Of a stretch of 64,000 nt of DNA, positions 28,401 to 37,178 are shown in pieces. The notes beneath the pieces are model-generated. The model saw only the letters and a program-made list of their open reading frames with translations. It made no database searches and was not told the origin of the DNA. This DNA comes from Sphingobium amiense (GTDB lineage Bacteria > Pseudomonadota > Alphaproteobacteria > Sphingomonadales > Sphingomonadaceae). Every line of letters begins with the position of its first letter. Position 1 is the first letter of the stretch. Location: assembly GCF_003967075.1 (NCBI RefSeq), contig NZ_AP018664.1, forward strand, positions 1,488,001 to 1,552,000. Reading direction: 5' to 3'. Made by a program: the position numbers and the translations under genes.

Positions 28401-28858
28401 CGCAGCAGGGGCAGGGCGACGCCGCGCAGCGCTCCGGCCTTGTCGAACAGGCGTTGCGGGTGATTGAGGCGCCCGCCTTCGCCGATCTTTTCGGTCCCCA
28501 CGCCCTTGCCGAAGCGCCCATCGCGGCGGTCGTCGGCGAAGCGGTGATCGCGGGCACGGTCGACCGGCTCTGCATCGGCGAGGATCGCGTCCAGTTCGTC
28601 GATTTCAAGACGGGGCGGGTGGCTCCGCTGACGCTGGATGAAGTGCCGGGCGCGCATATCCGGCAGATGGCGGCCTATGCCGCCGCGCTTGGCGCGATCT
28701 TCCCCGGACGGGCCATCGAGGCGGGCCTGCTTTACACCAGCGCACCGCGTCTCATCGCTTTGCCCCCGGCCCTGCTCAAAGCGCACAAGCCCGGCTTTGT
28801 TGGCGCGCAGCAAACTTTGCCCCTGCCGCCCGTTGAGCCGGGCGTGCAGCCATCCTAG
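25418..28858 (+). CDS. addA: Double-strand break repair helicase-nuclease AddA
   Basis: AddA is the UvrD-like ATP-driven helicase and nuclease subunit. The 1146-aa protein shows Walker A SASAGTGKTHVLTARVF, NILCLTFTKAGAAEMADRI, QTIHGFCQQLL, Walker B HILVDEAQDTNAAQW, TVGDFKQAIFGFQG, LLTVHGAKGLQAPIVIL, LLYVALTRAEEKLIV and a C-terminal nuclease with VQFVDFKTG. GGAG at 25407-25410 is well placed for ATG 25418, which is inside the last codons of addB, so the two subunits are translationally coupled. Confidence 0.95.
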   Translation: MAATMAKRPSPLQKLLGTQARAAAPDAHVWLSASAGTGKTHVLTARVFRLLLQGVRPENILCLTFTKAGAAEMADRIHDRLAAWVQMDGPSLAADLLALGEDHGPDMQEQARRLFAEVLESTGGGLRIQTIHGFCQQLLAGFPLEAELAPGFRPLDQREQSALARQSLADLAVRAEERKDDALIAALQAISLRLGEGGAEQFLLRCAARAEAMDALPADIAPWLAAEMDLPDGDVDAWLADRCGDDRFDMRTLDALTRANADWGTARALERCDRIAAWRALDPAARAAGLADLHRAWAKADGGIIDAKGWVPPVDGYAELAARLHGACGELLATKLRADYAALLAQALHAGRAYARSYAEAKRLAGAVDFDDLIARTAALLERDGIAEWIRYKLDQRIDHILVDEAQDTNAAQWRIVRTLAAEFFAGEGAKGDRVRTIFTVGDFKQAIFGFQGTSPQNFAAAQILFERDAGDAGHSFFNLSLDRSFRSTPAVLDVVDRTIATVQAERLGLEPGEVRHDSANRHPGEVQLWKPVVAHLNEDAEGEEDWAADQERVLAARIARQVREWIDTDLMLESRGRPVRAGDIMILVRRRSELARLIVARLYEEKVAVAGIDRLRLNAPLAVRDLLAALRFAVQPEDELNLAALLVSPLIGWTQDELMQRLIRRKAGLWRHLTRTLDEAALRPLRDLLGMADLTTPYRYLEAILSGPMDGRRRLIERLGTEAADPVEELLNAALAFEGDEHPSLQRFIDWFDRGEVEIVRDAAGQGDMLRLLTVHGAKGLQAPIVILADACLDPDAGNRADSLEWNGLPILAPRKAERQGPIGEVAEAAARVEREEHWRLLYVALTRAEEKLIVAGSLGPRAKGEVKPESWFAAVEGAMVSLGAEWEADPLWGAVRRWRGHEQLAPRRAEAEVATSAVEVEPPAWLRRPAPAEARPPRPLAPSAQVEDDVPYPPPTPAMRDAAERGRLLHSLFERLPDLPPERRREAADRWLTQQGQGDAAQRSGLVEQALRVIEAPAFADLFGPHALAEAPIAAVVGEAVIAGTVDRLCIGEDRVQFVDFKTGRVAPLTLDEVPGAHIRQMAAYAAALGAIFPGRAIEAGLLYTSAPRLIALPPALLKAHKPGFVGAQQTLPLPPVEPGVQPS

Positions 28859-28888
28859 ATAGTTTCCAACGCAAAGGAGTTTCCCACC

Positions 28889-29206
<318 letters not shown>

Positions 29207-29209
<3 letters not shown>

Positions 29210-29237
29210 AGCGACAGCGATGTAGACAGGTAAACGG
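29207..29237 (+). repeat. Copy 1 of a roughly 30-bp intergenic repeat
   Basis: Starting at the trxA stop codon, the sequence shares the exact 17-mer GACAGCGATGTAGACAG (29213-29229) with 45778-45794, and the flanks also agree (TAAAG before; TAA(A)CGG after). Both copies are in the same orientation right after a plus-strand gene. The function is unknown. Confidence 0.6.
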
Positions 29238-29238
29238 G

Positions 29239-29267
29239 AAACGGCCGCCCGGCGAGGCGGCCGTTTT
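29239..29267. terminator. Terminator after trxA (bidirectional)
   Basis: A perfect 11-bp stem (AAACGGCCGCC / GGCGGCCGTTT) with a 6-base loop followed by T, between convergent trxA and the monophosphatase gene. The complementary strand also ends in a short T run. Confidence 0.9.
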
Positions 29268-29288
29268 GCTGTCCACATTGCTGTTGCT

Positions 29289-30089
29289 TTATCCTTGGCG
29301 TATCAGGATGTCCGCAGCCTGATCCCAGAGGCGCGGGGACGATGCGCCCAGCAGCCCGCGCCGCGTGTCACCCACCCGGTAGGCGCTGCCGTCGAGCCGC
29401 TGACAGCATCCGCCCGCTTCGTTGAGAAACAGCGTGCCCGCCGCATGATCCCACGGCAGGGTGCGGGCAAAGACCGATACGTCATTCTGTCCCAGCACGA
29501 GGCGCGGATATTGTTCGGCGGCGCAGCGGGGAATGTCGACCAGTGTGAAGCGGTCCTTCGCGCGCGCCTGAATGTCGGCGCGCTCTTCGCCGGTCATGAA
29601 ATAGACGGCGAGCGCGGCGATGGGCAGAGCCTGCCCACTCTCGCGCGCCCGCACCTTCTCGCCGTCGATATGGCTCCCGCCGCCCAGCATGGCATGGCAC
29701 AGGCGGCCCGTCAGCGGATCGAGTATCCATCCCGCCAGCGTCGTCCCGCCATCGCTGAGAGCGATCATGATGCCGAAGGGTGGATTGCCGCTCGCGAAAT
29801 TGCCGGTGCCGTCGATAGGGTCGATGATCCAGTTCAGCCCTTCGCCCGCGCGGTCGAGGATGGCGGGGTCGGCGGCGCACGCTTCCTCGCCGATGATCCC
29901 GGCTTCGGGCAGGATCGCGGCCAGCCCTTCGGCAAGGCGCAGTTCGCTCTCTTTGTCGGCGATGGTGACGAAATCGTCGGCCGCCTTCTCACTGACCTCA
30001 TCGGCGGCAAGATTGCGGTAGCGCGGCATCACGACGTCGCACCCGACCTGACGCATCAGGGACACGACCGGATCGTGCAGTTCCAGCAT
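29289..30089 (-). CDS. Inositol monophosphatase family protein
   Basis: A Mg-dependent phosphatase of the inositol monophosphatase superfamily (266 aa). The metal-binding motifs are IIGEE, the signature WIIDPIDGTGNFASG and PWDHAAGTLFLNEAGG. The substrate cannot be fixed from sequence; histidinol-phosphate phosphatase-like or CysQ-like activity are alternatives. The ATG at 30089 shares one base with the argJ stop (TGATG), so the gene is coupled to argJ. A TTG at 30092 is a less likely start. Confidence 0.88.
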   Translation of the reverse strand: MLELHDPVVSLMRQVGCDVVMPRYRNLAADEVSEKAADDFVTIADKESELRLAEGLAAILPEAGIIGEEACAADPAILDRAGEGLNWIIDPIDGTGNFASGNPPFGIMIALSDGGTTLAGWILDPLTGRLCHAMLGGGSHIDGEKVRARESGQALPIAALAVYFMTGEERADIQARAKDRFTLVDIPRCAAEQYPRLVLGQNDVSVFARTLPWDHAAGTLFLNEAGGCCQRLDGSAYRVGDTRRGLLGASSPRLWDQAADILIRQG

Positions 30090-31315
30090 CAACTGCGATA
30101 ATCCGCGTTGATCGAGATATAGCCATGCGTCAGGTCGCAGGTCCAGATCGTCGCACGCCCGTCGCCAAGGCCGAGGTCCACGCCGATCTCGATATCCTGC
30201 CCCTTTAGGTGCGCGGCGACGGGCGCTTCGTCATAACCCTCCACCGCAAGGCCGCCGGTCGCCACCTGCGTCGCGCCGAAACGGATGGACAGCTTGTCCC
30301 TATCCGCCGGTTCGCCTGCCTTGCCGATCGCCATGACGACGCGGCCCCAGTTGGCGTCTTCCCCGGCGATGGCGGTCTTGACCAGCGGCGAGTTGGCGAT
30401 GGAAAGGCCGATGCGGTGCGCGCTGTCGTCGCTGGCCGCGCCGTCCACGGTGATCTCGATGAATTTGGACGCGCCTTCGCCGTCCCGCACGACCAGATGG
30501 GCAAGCTGGCGGCACAGGTCGGCGAGGGCGGCGGCAAAAGCATCCGCGCCCGGATCGTCCATGGTCGAAAGCGGCGCATTCCCGGCCTTCCCGGTGGCAA
30601 AGGCCAGCACGGTGTCGCTGGTCGACGTATCGCTGTCGACCGTGATGCAGGAGAAGGTGCGCCGGTTGGCGGCGGACAGCATCTGTTGCAGCAGGCCCGG
30701 CTCGATGGCGGCGTCGGTGAAGATATAGCCCAGCATCGTCGCCATATCGGGCGCGATCATGCCCGACCCCTTGACGATGCCGACCAACTCCACGCGCGTG
30801 TCGCCGATCAGGGCGGAGGCATGCGCACCCTTCGCATAGGTGTCGGTGGTGCCGATGGTGTTGGCGGCATCCTCCCAGCCGCACGGTGCAGCGGAGAAGG
30901 CGGCTTCCAAGCCCGCTTCGGCCTTGTCGACAGGCAGCGGCACGCCGATCACCCCGGTCGAGGAGATGAAGACGTCCGAAGGCTGGCAGTCGAGCCGATT
31001 GGCGACCTTGGCGGCGATGGCTTCCACCGCCGCGCGCCCGCGATGGCCGGTGAAGGCGTTGGCGTTGCCCGCATTCACCACCAGCGCCCGCGCCTGCCCC
31101 AGCGGGATGGCGTCGCGGCACCATTCCACCTCGGGGGATGGGCATTTGCTCTGCGTCGTAACGCCCGCGACCGCGGTGCCTTGCGCGAGTTCGACATAGG
31201 TGAGGTCGCACCGTTCCCACGCCTTGTACCCGGCGCGCGCCACGCGGAGCGTCACGCCTTCGACGGGCGGCAGGGACGGAAAGGCGGCGGGGGCGAGGGG
31301 GGAACGGTCGGTCAT
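30089..31315 (-). CDS. argJ: Bifunctional glutamate N-acetyltransferase / amino-acid acetyltransferase ArgJ
   Basis: Recycles the acetyl group between N-acetylornithine and glutamate in arginine synthesis. The 408-aa precursor is self-cleaved before the threonine of GMIAPDMATMLGYIFTDA to give two chains. Other motifs are ALVVNAGNANAFTG, STGVIGVPLP and SFSCITVDSDTSTSDTVL. The start at 31315 (MTDRSPLAPAAFPSLPPVEG) fits homologues; the frame continues upstream without similarity. It is followed directly by the monophosphatase gene. Confidence 0.96.
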   Translation of the reverse strand: MTDRSPLAPAAFPSLPPVEGVTLRVARAGYKAWERCDLTYVELAQGTAVAGVTTQSKCPSPEVEWCRDAIPLGQARALVVNAGNANAFTGHRGRAAVEAIAAKVANRLDCQPSDVFISSTGVIGVPLPVDKAEAGLEAAFSAAPCGWEDAANTIGTTDTYAKGAHASALIGDTRVELVGIVKGSGMIAPDMATMLGYIFTDAAIEPGLLQQMLSAANRRTFSCITVDSDTSTSDTVLAFATGKAGNAPLSTMDDPGADAFAAALADLCRQLAHLVVRDGEGASKFIEITVDGAASDDSAHRIGLSIANSPLVKTAIAGEDANWGRVVMAIGKAGEPADRDKLSIRFGATQVATGGLAVEGYDEAPVAAHLKGQDIEIGVDLGLGDGRATIWTCDLTHGYISINADYRS

Positions 31316-31346
31316 GGCGGCGGCATGATGCAAATGCCGCTTTGCG

Positions 31347-32918
31347 TCAACGTGCTTGCACCGGTCGCGCCTCTCTCCGAAGAGGCGAGCGGTCAGCCGG
31401 AATCCGCACATATAATGTGCCGGTTCCGTCCGGCATCGCCATCGCCCGATAGCCACGCCGCCGCGCATAAGCGATGAGGCCCGCATCGACTGCGAGGGGA
31501 AGGGTCCGGGTGCCGCGCTCATAGCCCGTCAGGATCGCCGCCGGAGGGGCGGCATCCATATCCGAAAGCGTCTGCGGCGTCATGATGTGCAGCCGACGCG
31601 CCTGCGTTACGGGGACCGTCCAGCCGGTGCGGTAAGCGAACGGCCCCGCAGCGAAACGGGGATCGAGCCGCAGCCCGCTGCCCGCCATCATATGCGGCGA
31701 CAGGGTAGCGACGGTGGCCCCGCGCGTTTCGTGGCGAACGACGCTGCCCGCCCATTCCGCGCCTGCTTCGGCTTCAAGCACGGGCGATCCGCGAGAAGTC
31801 ATGGCTGCGATGTCGCCGATCGGTGCGATCATGCCGGGAACCACACCTGCGCTCAGCAGTCCCAGCAGGACGTGGCGCCGCCTCGCGTTCCAGTCGCGCG
31901 CATCGTCGAGGAAATGGCCGAGCGCCAGCGCCAGCGGCGGGATCAGCGGCATCACATATTGAAGCTGCGCCGGGGTCGGTAAAGCCGCTCCTGTGAGCGC
32001 GCCCGCCACCATCCACAGGACCAGACGCCTTTCCGCCGAACGCGGCCGGTCGCGGGTCATGAAGCGGTCGCAGCCAATCAGCAGCAGGGCGATCAGCGTC
32101 GGTCCCTTTACCAGAGCCAGAAGAAGCTGGGCCGTCTTTCCCAACAGCGCCAATTCGTCGCCCGCTCCGTTTGCGGCATACCATGCGTGGGGCGCGGTGG
32201 CGCCATAGGTGATGACGCCATAGACGAACGCCTCGGGCGCGGCGGCCCATGCCAACAGGAGCGGGACAAGACCGAACCCCGCGCCCGCCGCCAACAGTCC
32301 CGCGTCCCCAAACCCGGTCCGCCGGTCCCCGAACAACAGAAAAAGCCCCACGGCAGCGCCGACCGGCGCGAAGTTGAGCTTGGCCGAAATGGCGAGGCCC
32401 AGACACAGTCCCGCCACCAGCCAGAGGTCGCGACGCCGCTCTTTGAGCGCGCGCAGGGAAAGCATCGTCCCGCCCGCCAGCAGGAGCGTCGGCAGCATGT
32501 CGTTGCGCACGACGCCCGCCGTGAACTGGAACGCGGCGGTCGACGCCATCAGCATGAGCGCCAGGGTTGCGCTGTCGCGCGATATGCCTGCGGTCCGCTG
32601 CGCCGAACGGATCAGCCACAAAGCGCCAATGGCGCTGAACGCAGTCGCCAGCCGCATCGCCGTCAGCACATGCGACGGGAACAGCCATGCCAGCGGGGCA
32701 TAGGCCCATGCGTGCAGCGGCGGCTGGAGGTAGAGGAAATCCCGGAAAATCGTCAGCCGCCCGCTCAGCATCGCGCCCGCGACATATTGGCTCTCATCAT
32801 GATCGAAGGGCGTAGCGAGCGCCAGCGCGACGAACCAGAGAAGCAGCGACGCCCACAGCAATGCTGCGCCCGTCATCGCGCGGCGGCCCGGCGGCGCAAG
32901 GGGAAGGGTTGGATACAT
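31347..32918 (-). CDS. GT39-like integral membrane glycosyltransferase
   Basis: A 523-aa protein with about ten hydrophobic segments in the first 380 residues and a soluble C-terminal part. The first loop holds an acidic pair typical of the ArnT/PMT superfamily (ATPFDHDESQYVAGAML), followed by FLYLQPPLHAWAYAPLAWLFP. It should transfer a sugar from a polyprenyl-phosphate carrier on the periplasmic side; donor and acceptor are unknown. The start is uncertain: ATG 32918 places the first helix near the N-terminus, but the frame continues to 33038. It stops 31 bases upstream of the argJ start on the same strand. Confidence 0.78.
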   Translation of the reverse strand: MYPTLPLAPPGRRAMTGAALLWASLLLWFVALALATPFDHDESQYVAGAMLSGRLTIFRDFLYLQPPLHAWAYAPLAWLFPSHVLTAMRLATAFSAIGALWLIRSAQRTAGISRDSATLALMLMASTAAFQFTAGVVRNDMLPTLLLAGGTMLSLRALKERRRDLWLVAGLCLGLAISAKLNFAPVGAAVGLFLLFGDRRTGFGDAGLLAAGAGFGLVPLLLAWAAAPEAFVYGVITYGATAPHAWYAANGAGDELALLGKTAQLLLALVKGPTLIALLLIGCDRFMTRDRPRSAERRLVLWMVAGALTGAALPTPAQLQYVMPLIPPLALALGHFLDDARDWNARRRHVLLGLLSAGVVPGMIAPIGDIAAMTSRGSPVLEAEAGAEWAGSVVRHETRGATVATLSPHMMAGSGLRLDPRFAAGPFAYRTGWTVPVTQARRLHIMTPQTLSDMDAAPPAAILTGYERGTRTLPLAVDAGLIAYARRRGYRAMAMPDGTGTLYVRIPADRSPLRREARPVQAR

Positions 32919-33091
32919 GGCGGTTGCGATCCCTTGGGCCAAGCTGATGCCGGAAAGGCTGCGCCGGGCCAAAGACCCTGCGGCCACATGACGCCACGGC
33001 CGGACCAAAGCCGCATGCCCGCCGCCCATGACATCCACGCGACAGGGGAAGCCCGCAGCCTCGGTTCAGCGCCGGATCACGGCCAGTCTGA

Positions 33092-33119
33092 TTGACTAAA
33101 GGACGTGCCGTGCCTAAAT
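33092..33119 (+). promoter_or_regulatory. Likely secA promoter
   Basis: TTGACT (33092-33097), a 16-base spacer and CTAAAT (33114-33119) lie 65 bases before the secA start in the 265-base gap between divergent genes. The rest of that gap shows no gene. Confidence 0.4.
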
Positions 33120-33183
33120 CGCGGCGCATCCACGCGCGCATGTCGTCCAACGTCTGCGCGCACCCTTTTTGTCAGGAATCTGC

Positions 33184-35919
33184 ATGTTCGGCGCACTCGC
33201 CAAGTCCATCTTCGGATCGTCCAACGAACGCTATGTGAAATCGCTGGGCAGGACCGTCGACAGGATCGCCTCCTTCGAGCCGACGGTCCAGGCGATGAGC
33301 GACGACGAACTGGTGGCGCAGACGGCGCGCTTCCGCGAACGGCTGGCGGCGAGCGAGACGCTGGACGACCTGCTGCCCGAGGCCTTCGCAACCGTGCGGG
33401 AAGCGTCGATCCGGGTGCTGGGGATGCGCCATTTCGATGTGCAGATGGTCGGCGGCATCGTGCTCCATCGGGGCGAGATCGCCGAAATGCGCACAGGTGA
33501 GGGCAAGACGCTGGTCGCGACGCTCGCGACCTACCTCAATGCGCTGGAGGGGAAGGGCGTTCACGTCGTCACCGTGAACGATTATCTGGCGACCCGCGAC
33601 TGTGAATGGATGGGTCAGGTCTACCGTTTTCTGGGCCTCACCACCGGCGTCATCGTGCCCAACCTGTCGGAAGACCAGCGACGCGAAGCCTATGCTGCCG
33701 ACATCACCTATGCAACGAACAACGAACTCGGCTTCGACTATCTGCGCGACAATATGAAATTCGATCGCGGCTCGATGGTCCAGCGGCCCTTCAACTATGC
33801 GATCGTCGACGAGGTGGACTCGATCCTGATCGACGAAGCGCGCACGCCGCTCATCATTTCCGGTCCCACCGACGACAAGTCGGAGCTTTATGTCGCCGTC
33901 GATCAGATCGTGAAGCAGATCGTCGAAAGCGATTATGAGAAGGACGAGAAGCAGCGCAACGTCACGCTGACCGAAGACGGCACCGAGAAGATCGAGCGGA
34001 TGCTGGAGGAAGCGGGCCTGCTTCAGGGCGCGAACCTTTACGACTTCGAAAATACCGCCGTCGTTCACCATGTGAACCAGGCGCTGCGCGCCAACGTCAT
34101 GTTCCGCCGCGACATCGACTATATCGTCAAGGACGACAAGATCGTCATTATCGACGAATTCACCGGCCGCATGATGGACGGCCGCCGCTGGTCCGATGGC
34201 CTGCATCAGGCGGTGGAAGCCAAGGAAGGCGTCCAGATCGAGCCGGAGAACCAGACGCTCGCGTCCATCACCTTCCAGAATTATTTCCGCATGTATCCCA
34301 AACTGTCGGGCATGACGGGCACGGCCGCGACCGAGGCCACCGAATTTTACGAAATCTACAAGATGAATGTCGTCACCATCCCTACCAACAGGCCGGTGCA
34401 GCGGGTGGATGAGGAAGACACTTTCTACAAGAATCAGGAAGACAAGTTCCGCGGCATCGCGCGCACCATCAAGGAACATCAGGAAAAGGGGCAGCCTGTC
34501 CTCGTCGGCACTGTCTCCATCGAAAAATCGGAAATGCTGTCCGACTTCCTGACGCAGGAAGGGGTCGAGCATGCGGTTCTGAACGCCCGTTTTCACGAGA
34601 TGGAAGCGCATATCGTCGCGCAGGCGGGCCGCAAGGGCGCGGTCACGATCGCCACGAACATGGCCGGGCGCGGCACCGACATCAAGCTGGGCGGCAACCT
34701 CGAAATGCGGGTCGAGGACGAACTGCGCGACGTGCCCGAGGGAGCCGAGCGCGAAGCGGCGATCAAACGGATCGAGGGGGAGATCGAAGTCGAGAAGCAG
34801 GAAGTTCTGGATGCGGGCGGCCTTTTCGTGCTCGCCACGGAACGGCATGAAAGCCGCCGCATCGACAACCAGCTTCGCGGCCGCTCAGGCCGTCAGGGCG
34901 ATCCGGGCCTGTCGCGCTTCTACCTCAGCCTCGACGACGATCTGATGCGCATCTTCGGCCCGGACACGATGTTCGCCAAGATGATCCGCTCAAACCTCGA
35001 GGATGGCGAGGCGCTGCCGCCTTCGCGCTGGCTCAGCAAGGCCATCGAGACCGCGCAGAAGAAGGTCGAGGCGCGCAACTATGACATCCGCAAGCAGGTC
35101 GTCGAATATGACGATGTGATGAACGATCAGCGCAAGGTGATCTACGAACAGCGCAGCGACATCATGGACGCGGACACGGTCGACGATGTCGTCACCGACA
35201 TGCGGCATGAAACGGTCAACGATCTGGTCGGCGCATCCTGCCCCCCCGGCACCTATCCCGAACAGTGGGACATCGAACGGCTGAAGGCCCGCACGGTTGA
35301 AATACTGGGCCTCGAACCGGACTTCGACGCGTGGCTCGCGGAGGATCAGGTCGATCCCGAAATGATCGAGGAAAGGCTCGTGGCCCTCGCCGACGAAGCC
35401 GTGGCCGCCAAGGTCGCCGAACTCGACGCTGGTGACTGGCACATGATCGAAAAGTCGATCCTGCTCCAGAGCCTCGACCATCACTGGAAAGAGCATCTGG
35501 CGACGCTCGACGCGCTGCGTCAGGTGGTGCATCTGCGCGCCTATGCGCAGAAAACGCCGATCAACGAATATAAGCAGGAAGCCTTCGCCCTGTTCGAACG
35601 CATGCTGGAAAATATCCGCGAGGATGTGACCGGCTCCATCGCCCGCGTCCAGTTCCGCATGGAGCAGCCGCCGATGGAGGATTTCGCGCTGCCCGTGCTG
35701 CCCGATTTCATCACGACGCACATCGACCCCTTCTCGGGCGAGGACAACAGCGCCGACATCGACGCGGGTCAGCAGGGCATCATCACCACAGCTATTCCTC
35801 GCGCACCTGTGGGCGGCGGACAGGACGGCGAGTTCGCCAACCTCGACATCAGCCGCAACGCGCCCTGCCCGTGCGGTTCGGGTCAGAAATACAAACACTG
35901 CCATGGCGCACTGGCCTGA
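33184..35919 (+). CDS. secA: Preprotein translocase ATPase SecA
   Basis: The motor that drives unfolded preproteins through SecYEG. The 911-aa protein begins [20 protein letters not shown], has Walker [14 protein letters not shown], Walker [52 protein letters not shown] and [11 protein letters not shown], and ends in a zinc-binding tail [18 protein letters not shown] for SecB and lipid contact. AGGA stands 8 bases before ATG 33184. It is monocistronic as far as seen. Confidence 0.98.
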   Translation: MFGALAKSIFGSSNERYVKSLGRTVDRIASFEPTVQAMSDDELVAQTARFRERLAASETLDDLLPEAFATVREASIRVLGMRHFDVQMVGGIVLHRGEIAEMRTGEGKTLVATLATYLNALEGKGVHVVTVNDYLATRDCEWMGQVYRFLGLTTGVIVPNLSEDQRREAYAADITYATNNELGFDYLRDNMKFDRGSMVQRPFNYAIVDEVDSILIDEARTPLIISGPTDDKSELYVAVDQIVKQIVESDYEKDEKQRNVTLTEDGTEKIERMLEEAGLLQGANLYDFENTAVVHHVNQALRANVMFRRDIDYIVKDDKIVIIDEFTGRMMDGRRWSDGLHQAVEAKEGVQIEPENQTLASITFQNYFRMYPKLSGMTGTAATEATEFYEIYKMNVVTIPTNRPVQRVDEEDTFYKNQEDKFRGIARTIKEHQEKGQPVLVGTVSIEKSEMLSDFLTQEGVEHAVLNARFHEMEAHIVAQAGRKGAVTIATNMAGRGTDIKLGGNLEMRVEDELRDVPEGAEREAAIKRIEGEIEVEKQEVLDAGGLFVLATERHESRRIDNQLRGRSGRQGDPGLSRFYLSLDDDLMRIFGPDTMFAKMIRSNLEDGEALPPSRWLSKAIETAQKKVEARNYDIRKQVVEYDDVMNDQRKVIYEQRSDIMDADTVDDVVTDMRHETVNDLVGASCPPGTYPEQWDIERLKARTVEILGLEPDFDAWLAEDQVDPEMIEERLVALADEAVAAKVAELDAGDWHMIEKSILLQSLDHHWKEHLATLDALRQVVHLRAYAQKTPINEYKQEAFALFERMLENIREDVTGSIARVQFRMEQPPMEDFALPVLPDFITTHIDPFSGEDNSADIDAGQQGIITTAIPRAPVGGGQDGEFANLDISRNAPCPCGSGQKYKHCHGALA

Positions 35920-36043
35920 CCCCATCGGCGAAGGAATGATATTTCTGCCTGATTAGAACGCATTAACCAGTTTTCTTGGCTCTTCATCAACTTCTTGGCA
36001 CGATCATGTTCGCTTGTGGGGATGACGGGTCAGGAGAACTGCC

Positions 36044-36400
36044 TTGGATCATGTTTCCTATCGGGCGAGGACCGAACAGCCGCGGGACAACCGCAGCCAT
36101 GCGGATATCGACGCATCTCTCCGTTGGGAGGAATTCCAGCAGCCGGTGACGATCCGCAATATCTCCATTTATGGCGCTCTGCTGATCGGCGGATGGCTGC
36201 CGCCGGTCGGCAAAAAGGTCACGCTGGTCGCGGGAGGGCTGGAGATAGAAGGCACCGTGATATGGGAAGGGCCGGACCGTTGCGGCCTGCTCCTGAGCCA
36301 CGCGGTCGATCCCGATGCCTTCATCGAAGACGCCAGACTGATGCAGGACACAGCCCCGATCATCACCCTGCAACGCGTCGGCCAGAACCGCTACGCCTGA
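36044..36400 (+). CDS. PilZ-like domain protein, TTG start
   Basis: A 118-aa cytosolic protein with a PilZ fold signature: NISIYGALLIGG is the conserved N-x-S-x-x-G element of c-di-GMP receptors, followed by VGKKVTLVAGGLEIEGTVIWEGPDRCGLLL. The arginine motif before it is not canonical (Arg at 7, 9, 14 and 17, no RxxxR), so ligand binding is uncertain. A TTG at 36044 with AGGAG 7 bases upstream is the only well-placed start; the nearby ATG at 36051 is in another frame. It follows secA by 124 bases. Confidence 0.75.
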   Translation: MDHVSYRARTEQPRDNRSHADIDASLRWEEFQQPVTIRNISIYGALLIGGWLPPVGKKVTLVAGGLEIEGTVIWEGPDRCGLLLSHAVDPDAFIEDARLMQDTAPIITLQRVGQNRYA

Positions 36401-36564
36401 ACGGTGGCGGGCCTCCGGGCACTCCAGCGCCGCGTGGTGACGGTGCCGCGCCGATGACCAGCGGACGGTCCCTCGTTAATCGAACATCCGCAGCAGCGGG
36501 ATGGGCGACACTCCTTCCGCCCTGACGCTGCCAGCACCCTGCGCCTTCGGGCGTGGGGTGCGGT

Positions 36565-36948
36565 TCAATCAACCTTGTAAGTGATTTGCACGCCGTCCAC
36601 GTTTGCCGCCTGCTTGAAGATACGAGACGCCTGAGCGTATCTAATGAGTAGCTGGTCATTGGTGAGCCACGTCACGCTTGCCCATGATCCTTCCCATTCA
36701 CCGACACGCGCAGCACCATGGTCGTCATCGGCCCGGAACGCATTGCCGCTCTCCGTCAGCGCCTCGTCCCTAACGAGAACGGAGATGTGCGTTGAGAAGC
36801 CGGTTGTTACGCCACAGTCGCGTTGGAACAAAATGACGCTATGCAGACCATCGGGAGAATTGACCTTCGAAACAATGGTATTGACGCAAGGGTCGGAACA
36901 CGCGCTGATAAGAACGCTCAAACCAACGATTGCCACCGCCTGTTTCAT
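36565..36948 (-). CDS. Orphan lipoprotein, hypothetical
   Basis: A 127-aa protein with a lipoprotein signal (MKQAVAIVGLSVLISACS; lipobox LISAC), then DPCVNTIVSKVNSPDGLHSVILFQRDCGVTTGFSTHISVL and WLTNDQLLIRYAQASRIFKQ. Cysteines at the lipid site, DPC and DCG may form a disulfide. I do not recognise the family with confidence. By hand count GC is about 55 percent, clearly below the neighbours. It starts 15 bases after the 3' end of tRNA-Ser on the same strand, a typical place for acquired DNA. AGGTG precedes the ATG. A strong hairpin without a T tract (36534-36561) follows the stop. Confidence 0.75.
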   Translation of the reverse strand: MKQAVAIVGLSVLISACSDPCVNTIVSKVNSPDGLHSVILFQRDCGVTTGFSTHISVLVRDEALTESGNAFRADDDHGAARVGEWEGSWASVTWLTNDQLLIRYAQASRIFKQAANVDGVQITYKVD

Positions 36949-36963
36949 GGATCACCTAAAGGA

Positions 36964-37053
36964 TGGCGGACAGGGTGGGATTCGAACCCACGGTGAGCGT
37001 AAACCCACGGCGGTTTTCAAGACCGCTGCCTTAAACCACTCGGCCACCTGTCC
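36964..37053 (-). tRNA. tRNA-Ser (anticodon TGA), CCA encoded
   Basis: On the minus strand the sequence reads GGACAGGTGGCCGAGTGG..., with acceptor GGACAGG/CCTGTCC, anticodon stem around CTTGAAA (anticodon TGA), a long class II variable arm (GTGGGTTTACGCTCAC) and T arm GTGGG-TTCGAAT-CCCAC, discriminator G and CCA. It is 90 bases in length, as normal for tRNA-Ser. Confidence 0.97.
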
Positions 37054-37178
37054 GTCGCCTGCTTCCTAGCGCGCCCGTGCCGCTTGCCAAGAACAAAAAC
37101 GCGCCCGCTCCATTCGTCGCCCGATTGCGCGGATGGTCCGATAAGGGGTTTCGCGGGTCGCATGGCCTGTGCCACAAC

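Noticed and set aside
35995..36018. Sigma54-like promoter (TTGGCACG) before the PilZ gene
   Set aside because: The -24 half matches well, but no TTGC/GC element stands at the required spacing (the next bases are ATCATGTTCGC).
36534..36561. Terminator for the orphan lipoprotein gene
   Set aside because: The hairpin (GCACCC...GGGTGC with inner CGCC/GGCG) is good, but there is no T run on the minus strand, so it is mentioned only in the gene entry.
36401..37060. Integrated island with att repeats at tRNA-Ser
   Set aside because: I looked for a second copy of the tRNA 3' end (GGGATTCGAACC) to the left and found none, and there is no integrase; only the single lower-GC gene remains as a hint.
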